12,397 nucleotides of DNA from Bog-473 sp036502025. Its GTDB lineage: Bacteria; Actinomycetota; Acidimicrobiia; Acidimicrobiales; RAAP-2. How positions within the stretch are numbered: the stretch's first letter is position 1; the number at the start of each line of letters is the position of its first letter. The stretch spans positions 1-12,397 of the forward strand of contig DASXZJ010000055.1 in assembly GCA_036502025.1 (NCBI GenBank). Direction: 5' to 3'. This document shows, in pieces, positions 1 through 6,087 of this stretch. Made by a program: the position numbers and the translations under genes. The notes below the pieces were generated by a model. That model was not told the DNA's origin, searched no databases, and saw only the letters and a list, made by a program, of their open reading frames with translations.

Positions 1-137
1 GTGACCCCGGCCGAGGTGAACGCCTCGGCGCTGGCGTCGACGATCAGGTCGTCGAGCCCCTTGTCCCAATGCTCGGCGAAGGGCGTGCACCCCATGCCGA
101 CGATGGCCACCCGGTCGCGGATGCCGTGCGAACCCAT
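1..137 (-). CDS. Thiolase / acetyl-CoA acetyltransferase-like protein, N-terminal fragment
   Basis: Only the first 45 codons lie in the window; the gene continues past the left edge. The ATG at 137 (reading leftward) is preceded by a strong ribosome site, GGAGGAGC, at about 144-151. The peptide begins MGSHGIRDRVAIVGMGCTPF and continues with a DDLIVDASAEAFTSAGV segment. The VAIVGMGxTPF opening followed by an acidic helix is the usual start of SCP-x-type thiolases and acetyl-CoA acetyltransferases. The catalytic Cys and His would lie outside the window, so activity cannot be judged. It diverges from the LLM oxidoreductase at 275 and probably belongs to the same acyl-CoA metabolic neighbourhood. 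It could instead be a non-catalytic thiolase-fold lipid-transfer protein. Confidence 0.72.
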   Translation of the reverse strand, partial: MGSHGIRDRVAIVGMGCTPFAEHWDKGLDDLIVDASAEAFTSAGV

Positions 138-274
138 CAGGTTGCTCCTCCCACGTCGATCAGCCTACCCGGCCGATTGCATACAATTTCCAATGGGAGG
201 GCGGGATCGACCACCGCGAGCCGCCTACCGTGGGCGCCGGCGACGGGCGCCGGACGGGGCGGGAGGGAGCGGCC
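138..274. promoter_or_regulatory. Divergent promoter region with an AT-rich island
   Basis: This 137-bp gap separates the divergent thiolase-like and LLM genes. An AT-rich patch at about 176-194 stands out in otherwise GC-rich DNA. It contains ATTGCATACAAT (176-187), an inverted ATTG/CAAT pair with a 4-nt spacer, and a further CAAT at 191-194. TACAAT at 182-187 matches a plus-strand -10 box at 5 of 6 positions, but no convincing -35 is visible. A purine-rich ribosome site (GGGAGGGAG, about 260-268) precedes the LLM start. The assignment as promoter and operator is inference from composition and symmetry. Confidence 0.45.
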
Positions 275-1243
275 ATGTTCATCATGAGATTTGCCATGCG
301 GGCCGCCTCCGCCGACGCATCCGAGCGGGCCGACCTCTACGCGGCGACGCTGGACATGTGCGCCTGGGGAGAGTCGAAAGGCTGCGCGGCCGTCGTGGTG
401 AGTCAGCACCACGGTGTCGACGACGGCTACCTGCCGTCGCCTCTGCCGTTGGCGGCGGCCATCGCGGCCCGGACCACCAGCGTGACCATCAGCGTGGCCG
501 CTCTCCTGGTGGCGCTGTACGAGCCGGTGAAACTGGCCGAGGACCTCGCCGTGATCGATCTCATCGCACGGGGCCGGGTCAGCTGCGTGGTCGGTGTCGG
601 CTACCGGCCCGAAGAATTCGCCATGTTCGGCATCGACCCGGGGCAACGAGGTCGGATCGTCGAGGAAAGGATCGGGGTGCTCCGTCGCCTCTGGGCGGGC
701 GAGACGGTCGAGGTCGAGGGGAGATCGGTCCGGATCACGCCGATGCCCTTCACGGCGGGCGGGCCCATGCTGGCCTACGGAGGCGGGTCGGCGGCGGCGG
801 CGCGCCGGGCCGGACGGCTGGGGATGTTCTTCGTGGCCGAGTCCCCGGACGTGACGCTCGAGGAGGCCTATCGCGACGCGGCCAGAGACGCCGGCATGAC
901 TCCCGTCGGCTGCTCGTTCCCGGCGGTCGATGTCCCGCTCACCGTGTTTGTGGCCGACGATCCGGACCGCGCCTGGGACGAGATCGGTGAGTACCTCCGG
1001 CGCGACGCCATCAGCTACGGGACGTGGAATGCCGCCAAGCCCGGTACCGCGTCGGTGTCGTACGCCCGCACGGTCGACGAGCTCAGGGCGGAGCGTGGCG
1101 CCTATCAGATCATCACGCCGGAGGAGGCCCGGGCCCACCTCGACCGCGGGGCGGTCCTGGCGCTGCAACCTCTGGTGGGTGGTCTACCCCCCGACATCGG
1201 ATGGCGCTATCTCGAAGCGGCGGCGGCAACCGGTCTGTCCTGA
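275..1243 (+). CDS. LLM-class (luciferase-like) flavin/F420-dependent oxidoreductase
   Basis: The 322-residue protein has the length and pattern of the bacterial luciferase-like monooxygenase / F420-dependent reductase superfamily. Visible marks are an early strand with the SQHH motif (residues 43-46), the TISVAALLVALYEPVKLAEDLAVIDLIARGR region (about 71-101) that shapes the cofactor barrel, GVGYRPEEFAMFGID (107-121), and RGRIVEERIGVLRRLWAGE (125-143), a helix typical of the family. The ATG at 275 is chosen over an upstream in-frame ATG at 230 because GGGAGGGAG sits just before it. Such enzymes oxidise or reduce small organic or acyl substrates using FMN or F420; neither cofactor nor substrate can be decided here. 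Neighbours suggest lipid or acyl-CoA catabolism. Its TGA abuts the convergent SDR stop (TGATCA). Confidence 0.85.
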   Translation: MFIMRFAMRAASADASERADLYAATLDMCAWGESKGCAAVVVSQHHGVDDGYLPSPLPLAAAIAARTTSVTISVAALLVALYEPVKLAEDLAVIDLIARGRVSCVVGVGYRPEEFAMFGIDPGQRGRIVEERIGVLRRLWAGETVEVEGRSVRITPMPFTAGGPMLAYGGGSAAAARRAGRLGMFFVAESPDVTLEEAYRDAARDAGMTPVGCSFPAVDVPLTVFVADDPDRAWDEIGEYLRRDAISYGTWNAAKPGTASVSYARTVDELRAERGAYQIITPEEARAHLDRGAVLALQPLVGGLPPDIGWRYLEAAAATGLS

Positions 1244-2143
1244 TCAGGCCTTGCCACCCGGCGCCGCGCTGAAGGGGCCACGCCCCATCTGATCGCGGAC
1301 GGTCACCACCGGCGGGTTGGTCAGCGTGCGCCGTTGCCAGTTGGCGCCGTCGACCACGAGGGTGTGCCCCGAGATGAACCGGGCGAAAGGTGAGGCCAGG
1401 AAGGTCGCGGCCCAGCCGAGCTCTCGCAACCGGCCGGTGCGCAGCGCCGGCTGGCAGGCGTCCTTCTCATCGGTGCGGTCGAGATTCTCCGTGATGTCCG
1501 ACGTCATGTCCTCATGGGGGAAGAGGCCGGGCACCAGGCCGTTCACCTGAATCCCGTAGGGTCCCCACTCGACGGCCAGCGTCTCGACCATGTTCTTGAC
1601 GCCCGCCTTGGCCGCCGCCGAGTGCGCGAACCCGGGACCCCCGGTCCAGGCATACGACGCCCCGACGTTGATGATCGAGGCGCTGGAGCCGGCCTCGAGG
1701 TGGCGGCGCGCGAACTCGCGAGAGCAGAAGAACGTTCCGTTGAGGGTGATGTCGACGACCGTCCGCCACGCGTTGGGCGACATGTCCTCGGCGGGCACGG
1801 GGAAGTTGGCCGCCGCGTTGTTGACCAGCACGGCGGGCAGACCGAAGGCCGCCGTCGCTTCGTCGAGGGCGGCGCTGATCTGGTCCGGTTCCCGGATGTC
1901 GCAGGTCACCACCAGTACCTGCGCTCCCAGTGCCTGCATCGCGTCGCGTCCGGCCTCGAGGTGCTCACCTTTCCGGCTGGCGATGACCACATCGGCACCC
2001 AACCGGGCGAACTCGGTGGCGATGGCCTTGCCCAACCCGGTCCCACCGCCGGTAATGAGGACGCCACGTCCGGCGAAGGTCCCGGGCGGAAGCGCCGAGG
2101 CGCCGAGCGGGGGTGGCTCGGGAAGTCCGGCATGTTCGGCCAT
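1244..2143 (-). CDS. SDR-family oxidoreductase, 2,4-dienoyl-CoA reductase-like
   Basis: A 299-residue classical Rossmann protein. The NADP(H)-binding glycine motif TGGGTGLG is at residues 31-38 and NNAA at 108-111. The usual YxxxK Tyr is absent: the segment reads HSAAAK (174-179). Instead Tyr164, Ser175 and Lys179 reproduce the 11- and 15-residue spacings I recall for the Tyr/Ser/Lys active site of human mitochondrial 2,4-dienoyl-CoA reductase. Surrounding blocks (NNAAANF, SPNAW, LNGTFF, AVEWGPYG) also resemble that enzyme. The likely role is NADPH-dependent reduction of a 2,4-dienoyl-CoA or related enoyl-CoA during degradation of unsaturated acyl chains. The ATG at 2143 has GGGAG upstream, lying inside the end of the crotonase gene 2 bp away, so translation is probably coupled. 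A 20-residue N-terminal extension precedes the fold. Confidence 0.85.
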   Translation of the reverse strand: MAEHAGLPEPPPLGASALPPGTFAGRGVLITGGGTGLGKAIATEFARLGADVVIASRKGEHLEAGRDAMQALGAQVLVVTCDIREPDQISAALDEATAAFGLPAVLVNNAAANFPVPAEDMSPNAWRTVVDITLNGTFFCSREFARRHLEAGSSASIINVGASYAWTGGPGFAHSAAAKAGVKNMVETLAVEWGPYGIQVNGLVPGLFPHEDMTSDITENLDRTDEKDACQPALRTGRLRELGWAATFLASPFARFISGHTLVVDGANWQRRTLTNPPVVTVRDQMGRGPFSAAPGGKA

Positions 2144-2145
2144 GG

Positions 2146-2925
2146 TCAGCTCCCTGTGTAGTTCGGTTGGCGTCCCTCGTCCCTTGCCGCCTTGAACTCG
2201 GCGAAGTCAGACGATTTGTTGATGAAGGTCTGGTAGATCAATTCATCGGCCATGGAGGAACGCACTCCGGGCTCGCTCAGGTGCTGGAGTACCCGGCGGG
2301 CCATCTTGACGGTCACCCTCGGCGCGCCGGCAATCTTCTCGGCCATCTCCCAGGCGGTCTCATCGAGCGACTCCGGCGGCACAAGGCGCGAGATGATCCC
2401 GTGCCCGTATGCCTCCTCGGCGCTCATGGCACGCCCGGTCAGCACGAGGTCGCTCACCACGCCGCTGCCACACATCTGGAAGAGGCGCCCGACCCCGCCG
2501 GTGTCGGGGATGACCCCGTGCCCGACCTCGGGCAACATGAACCGGGCTCCTGGCGCGGCAATGCGGATGTCGCACAGGAGCGCCCGCTGGAACGACCCGC
2601 CGATGGCCCAGCCCTGAATGGCCACGATGATGGGCACATCGAGGTCGAATATCTGCAGAATGCCCTCGTGGCCGCGCGTCATGAGCTCGTGGTGGCTGAG
2701 CGGCGTGGCGTTGGTGCCGATCACCGAGACATCGCGTCCCGACGACCAGGCCTTTCCCTCGCCTCGCCAGATCACCGCTCGCACGTCGGACCGACCTTTG
2801 ATCTCGGCCAGGATCTCAAAGAGGCGGGCGTCCATGTCGTCGTCGAACGCGTTGCGCTTGTCGGGGTTGTTGTTGGTGATGACAGCGAGGCTGTCGCGCA
2901 CTTCGAGGAGAACCTTGTCCGTCAT
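2146..2925 (-). CDS. Enoyl-CoA hydratase/isomerase (crotonase) family protein
   Basis: The 259-residue length is typical of crotonases. The ATG at 2925 is preceded by AAGGGAAG; longer upstream readings lack family similarity. The oxyanion-hole loop is AWSSGRDVS (59-67) and the second loop GWAIGGSFQRALLCD (105-119). Of the two acids of classical enoyl-CoA hydratase (rat Glu144 and Glu164), only the second is present, as Glu133 in LPEVGHGVIPDTGG. The first position is Gln113. That makes standard water addition doubtful and leaves isomerase, hydrolase or another crotonase reaction open. The C-terminal helices follow the usual pattern (MADELIYQTFINKSSDFAEFKAARDEGR). It sits between the FabH-like and SDR genes in one orientation, consistent with a shared acyl-CoA pathway. 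Confidence 0.87.
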   Translation of the reverse strand: MTDKVLLEVRDSLAVITNNNPDKRNAFDDDMDARLFEILAEIKGRSDVRAVIWRGEGKAWSSGRDVSVIGTNATPLSHHELMTRGHEGILQIFDLDVPIIVAIQGWAIGGSFQRALLCDIRIAAPGARFMLPEVGHGVIPDTGGVGRLFQMCGSGVVSDLVLTGRAMSAEEAYGHGIISRLVPPESLDETAWEMAEKIAGAPRVTVKMARRVLQHLSEPGVRSSMADELIYQTFINKSSDFAEFKAARDEGRQPNYTGS

Positions 2926-3035
2926 CTCTTCCCTTCGTCCACTGGACCGTGCGTTGCACCCTATTGCGCCTGCGGCAGCGTTTCCTTCTGGTTCACCAGT
3001 CCAAAGCGGATCGACGACACGTTCGGCGGCATGCC

Positions 3036-4055
3036 CTACTCGCTGCCATCCCCCCATCGCCACACGGCCGAGGCCCAGGTGAGGCCGGCACCGAACCCGG
3101 CCAGCAGTACCTTGTCCCCCGGGACCACGCGACCCTTCTGGACGGCGTCGAAGAGGGCGAGCGGGATGGAAGCCGTGCTGGTATTGCCCGTCCACTCGAT
3201 AACCGAGGCGATGCGATCGGCGGGCAGGCCCAGCCGCTCGGCTACCGCCTCCATTATCCGCAGATTGGCCTGGTGCGGAACGAAGAGGTTGATCTCCTCG
3301 ACCCCGACGCCCGCCCGCTCGAGCACCGTGGTGGCCGAGTCGACGACGGCGCGCACCGCCCGGCGGAACACCTCTCGCCCGTTCATGACCATCTTCGATC
3401 CGTGGTCGGCGTACAGGAGGTCGACCAGCGAGCCGTCCACGCCGACGTCCCAGGCCAGCAGCGAGCCGGGGCCGTCCACCCGCTGGAGGACGGCCGCCCC
3501 GGCCCCGTCCCCGAAGAGGACGGCGCTGGTCCGATCCTCCCAGTTGGTCAGACGCGTCATGGTCTCGGCCCCGATGAGCAGCACCAGGTCAGTGCCTGCC
3601 GTGATGAGGCCGGCCGCCGTGACCAGCCCGTAGGCGAAGCCGGCGCAGGCTGCGTTCAGATCCATGGCTCCCCCACGGACCCCGAGCGCCGCCGCCACCG
3701 CGGCGGACGTGGCCGGCATCAGCTGGTCGGGGGTGGAGGTGCACACCAGGAGCATCCCGATCTCATCGGCCGAGACGCCGGCGCTCTGCAACGCCTGGCG
3801 TCCGGCTTCGATCGCCAGGGAGGCCGTGGTGCCGCGACCCCCGACGGGATGATCCGGGGGGACCGGCGAGACGAAAGGTCCCGCCGCGGCCCGCCGGGTT
3901 CTGATGCCCGAGCGCTCGACGATCCACTCGTCATTCGTATCGAGCAGCGACTCGAGGTCGGCGTTGGTGACCGCCGTGCTCGGGAGGGCGATGCCCAGCC
4001 CTCTCATGACGCACCCTGACGCAGCTACCACCTCGGGCCGTAGGGGCGACTGCAC
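3036..4055 (-). CDS. fabH: Beta-ketoacyl-ACP synthase III (FabH-like)
   Basis: The protein carries the intact KAS III triad: Cys137 in NAACAGF, His261 in VPHQAN and Asn291 in EWTGNTSTAS (numbering from the GTG at 4055). The N-terminal TNADLESLLDTNDEWIVERSGIRTRR, the FGDGAGA motif (181-187) and GAGLTWASA (322-330) are also standard. KAS III condenses an acyl-CoA starter with malonyl-ACP to begin fatty acid or related chains. The start is uncertain. The ATG at 4007 has an AGGG ribosome site but removes most of the first beta strand before GLG. The GTG at 4055 (339 residues) keeps that strand but lacks a clear ribosome site; a GTG at 4031 is a third choice. About 15 extra residues lie after the RTRR segment. 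Its neighbours are degradative rather than fatty-acid-synthesis genes, so it may start a specialised acyl chain. Confidence 0.88.
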   Translation of the reverse strand: MQSPLRPEVVAASGCVMRGLGIALPSTAVTNADLESLLDTNDEWIVERSGIRTRRAAAGPFVSPVPPDHPVGGRGTTASLAIEAGRQALQSAGVSADEIGMLLVCTSTPDQLMPATSAAVAAALGVRGGAMDLNAACAGFAYGLVTAAGLITAGTDLVLLIGAETMTRLTNWEDRTSAVLFGDGAGAAVLQRVDGPGSLLAWDVGVDGSLVDLLYADHGSKMVMNGREVFRRAVRAVVDSATTVLERAGVGVEEINLFVPHQANLRIMEAVAERLGLPADRIASVIEWTGNTSTASIPLALFDAVQKGRVVPGDKVLLAGFGAGLTWASAVWRWGDGSE

Positions 4056-4071
4056 GCGAAGACCGCAGACA

Positions 4072-4093
4072 TGTCGGCGATCACGTCGCCACA
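4072..4093. promoter_or_regulatory. Imperfect palindrome upstream of the FabH-like gene
   Basis: TGTCGGCGA and TCGCCACA form arms around a TCACG centre (one unpaired C in the left arm). A weak minus-strand -10-like hexamer, TACTGT, overlaps its right end (complement of 4091-4096), with no matching -35. The position, 17 bp upstream of the earliest start, fits an operator for a TetR- or GntR-type regulator, but no regulator gene is in the window and chance pairing in GC-rich DNA is possible. Confidence 0.25.
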
Positions 4094-4174
4094 GTACGAG
4101 ACGTGGTCGGTGACCGGCTAGTAACCGAGATCGGACGATGCGGCGCGGCGGGCGCTATTTCGCGGCGGTCGGGC

Positions 4175-4888
4175 TCATGGCAGCAGCGAGTCAGCGAACA
4201 GCAACTCCAGCGGCCTCGTCTGGTCAATGACGCGACCGTCCCGGAGGAACACCACCCGGTCGGCCCACGAAGCCAGCTGGGCGTCGTGCGTCACCACCAC
4301 CGCGGCCACGCCGCGGCGGCAGGCCGCCAGCACCATGCGCATCACGCCCTCGGCGTTGGTCGAGTCGAGGGCACCCGAAGGCTCGTCGGCCAGCAGCAGA
4401 TGGCGATCCCCCACGACGGCCCGGGCGATGGACACCCGCTGGCGCTCGCCGCCGGAGAGTTCGTCGGGAAAGTGCGAGGCCCGCTCGACCAGGCCGAGTT
4501 CCTCGAGGGCGGCCATCCCAACTGACTTCGCCTTCCCCTGCGGCACCCCGTCGAGCTCCAACGGGAGACAGACGTTCTCCAGCGCGCTGAGCCCGGGCAG
4601 AAGGTTGTAGTCCGAGAAGACGTAGCCGACGGAGCGCCGTCGCAGACGGGCCTGGTCGTTGCGGGTCATCTTCGACAGGACGGCCCCGCCCACCAGGACC
4701 TCACCGCTGGTGGGTTTCTCCAGGCTGCCGGCGATGGTCAGCAGGGTGCTCTTGCCCGACCCGCTGGCCCCCATGACCGCCACCAGCGATCCGGCGTCGA
4801 CCGACAGCTCGATACCGGAAAGGGCCCGGACTTGGGTGGGCCCTTCCCCGTAGACCTTGGACACGTTGTGCAGTTCGAGAAGACTCAT
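4175..4888 (-). CDS. ABC transporter ATP-binding protein, LolD/MacB/FtsE type
   Basis: The 237-residue ATPase has Walker A GASGSGKST (40-48), signature LSGGERQ (144-150), Walker B LLLADEP (164-170, Asp168/Glu169) and H-loop His201 in VVTHD. The order NVSKVYGEGPTQVRALSGIEL at the start and NLLPGLSALENVCLPLEL (95-112) mark the LolD/MacB/FtsE branch, which works with FtsX-like permeases in lipoprotein, peptide or drug export or cell-envelope signalling. The Q-loop position, normally Gln in VFQ, is Ser92 (YVFSDYN), which is unusual because that Gln helps link the ATPase to its permease. The ATG at 4888 has GGAG 8 bp upstream; a longer in-frame reading to 5068 is unsupported. No permease adjoins it: downstream lies fabH and upstream the divergent polymerase gene. 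Confidence 0.87.
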   Translation of the reverse strand: MSLLELHNVSKVYGEGPTQVRALSGIELSVDAGSLVAVMGASGSGKSTLLTIAGSLEKPTSGEVLVGGAVLSKMTRNDQARLRRRSVGYVFSDYNLLPGLSALENVCLPLELDGVPQGKAKSVGMAALEELGLVERASHFPDELSGGERQRVSIARAVVGDRHLLLADEPSGALDSTNAEGVMRMVLAACRRGVAAVVVTHDAQLASWADRVVFLRDGRVIDQTRPLELLFADSLLP

Positions 4889-5070
4889 GGCGGTACTCCA
4901 ACTCTTCTCGGTCCGGGCATGGTTCTTTCCCCCCAAGCTATGGATACCCAGGCTCCGTGAGAAGCCGGTTAGCGGGTGTCTCCGGCGGGGGCTAGCCCCA
5001 CCTGCCTGGGTCCGCCATCGGGGCGCGGCGGCCAGGGGACGCCGCGACCTGCCCGGTAAGGTTGGCACCG
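4889..5070. promoter_or_regulatory. Divergent intergenic region with a palindrome and a hairpin
   Basis: This 182-bp gap separates the ABC ATPase (minus) from the repair genes (plus). GGGGCTAGCCCC at 4988-4999 is a perfect 12-bp palindrome. Further downstream, CGCGGCG (5024-5030) and CGCCGCG (5040-5046) can form a 7-bp stem with a 9-nt loop just before the polymerase start. For the ATPase, a weak minus-strand pair TTCTCA - 17 bp - TAGCTT is visible but matches the consensus poorly. The palindrome is a candidate operator for the repair genes; this is inference. Confidence 0.35.
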
Positions 5071-6084
5071 ATGCCCGGTGACAAGGAACGGCTGGTGCAG
5101 GTGGCTGACCGCGAAGTGCGGATCTCGAGCCCCGACAAGATCTACTTTCCCGAACTGGGTGCCACCAAGTTCGACCTGGTCTCGTACTACCTGGCGGTCG
5201 CCGAGTCGTTGCTCAATACCGCCGGCGGCCGGCCCGCCATGCTCCAACGGTTCCCCAACGGCGCCACCGGCACCTCGTTCTTCCAGAAGCGGGTGCCGCC
5301 CGGGGCGCCGCGCTGGCTCGAGACAACCACCGTAGTGACCCCGAACGGCACCACCTCGAACGCGCTGGTGGTGGCCGACATCGCCCACGTCCTGTGGGCG
5401 GTCAACCTCGGCTGTCTCGGCCTCCACCTGTGGCCGTACCGGGCCGCCAACCCCGAGTTCGCCGACGAGCTCCGGATCGATCTCGATCCCCAACCGGGCG
5501 TGGGGTTCGACGAGGTGCGTGCCGCCGCCTTCCACTGCCGCGACCTGCTGGTCGAGCTCGGCGTGGCCGGCTATCCGAAGACGACCGGTAACCGGGGGCT
5601 GCATATTTATGTGCGACTGGAAGCCCGGTGGGACTCCACGGCCGTGCGCGCCGCCGCGGTCGCGTTGGCCCGAGAGCTCGAGCGCCGGCATCCGGCGCTC
5701 GTCACCGCCAACTGGTGGAAGGAGGAGCGGGGCGAGCGGGTCTTCGTCGACTTCAACCAGAATGCCCCGCACAAGACCGTGTTCGCCGCCTGGTTCGCCC
5801 GACCGCGGACCGGCGGCCAGGTCTCGACTCCTCTCTCGTGGGACGAGGTGGCCGACGTGGTTCCCGATGACCTGACCATCCGGACCGTCCCGGACCGGCT
5901 GGCGCAGGGCGGTGATCCGTGGGCCGACATCGGCACCGAGCTGCAGTCGCTCCAGCCGCTGCTCGGTCTGGCCGAACGCGACAAGGCGGCGGGCCTGCAC
6001 GATGCGCCCTGGCCCCCCGAGTACCCCAAAGGCGCCGACGAACCGACGCGGGTGGCGCCCAGCCGAGCGAAGAAGTCCTCCTAG
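5071..6084 (+). CDS. Archaeo-eukaryotic primase-type DNA polymerase (LigD-Pol / Prim-PolC family)
   Basis: A stand-alone 337-residue polymerase of the bacterial AEP family. The N-terminal ISSPDKIYFPELGATKFDLVSYY segment is typical. Catalytic motif I is RIDLDP with Asp137 and Asp139, motif II GNRGLHIYV (173-181), and motif III VFVDFNQN with Asp227. These numbers coincide with the metal-binding aspartates I recall for the M. tuberculosis LigD polymerase domain. Such enzymes fill short gaps, add ribo- or deoxynucleotides, and act in end joining (LigD-Pol) or with LigC in base excision repair (Prim-PolC of mycobacteria). No ligase or phosphoesterase domain is fused, and a LigC-type ligase is encoded downstream, which favours the Prim-PolC role. 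The ATG at 5071 follows AAGG about 10 bp upstream; a TTG at 5062 is an alternative. The C-terminus is basic (SRAKKSS). Confidence 0.9.
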   Translation: MPGDKERLVQVADREVRISSPDKIYFPELGATKFDLVSYYLAVAESLLNTAGGRPAMLQRFPNGATGTSFFQKRVPPGAPRWLETTTVVTPNGTTSNALVVADIAHVLWAVNLGCLGLHLWPYRAANPEFADELRIDLDPQPGVGFDEVRAAAFHCRDLLVELGVAGYPKTTGNRGLHIYVRLEARWDSTAVRAAAVALARELERRHPALVTANWWKEERGERVFVDFNQNAPHKTVFAAWFARPRTGGQVSTPLSWDEVADVVPDDLTIRTVPDRLAQGGDPWADIGTELQSLQPLLGLAERDKAAGLHDAPWPPEYPKGADEPTRVAPSRAKKSS

Positions 6085-6087
6085 CCC

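Noticed and set aside
137..1168. Minus-strand open frame opposite the LLM oxidoreductase
   Set aside because: The product is Arg/Gly/His-rich with no domain, while the plus strand carries clear LLM motifs and a good ribosome site.
2113..3633. Long plus-strand open frame (506 codons) opposite the SDR, crotonase and FabH-like genes
   Set aside because: Antisense to well-supported genes, with low-complexity Arg/His/Ser-rich composition and no family motif.
4056..4174. Rho-independent terminator downstream of the ABC ATPase
   Set aside because: No stable GC stem followed by a T-run was found on the minus strand in this gap.
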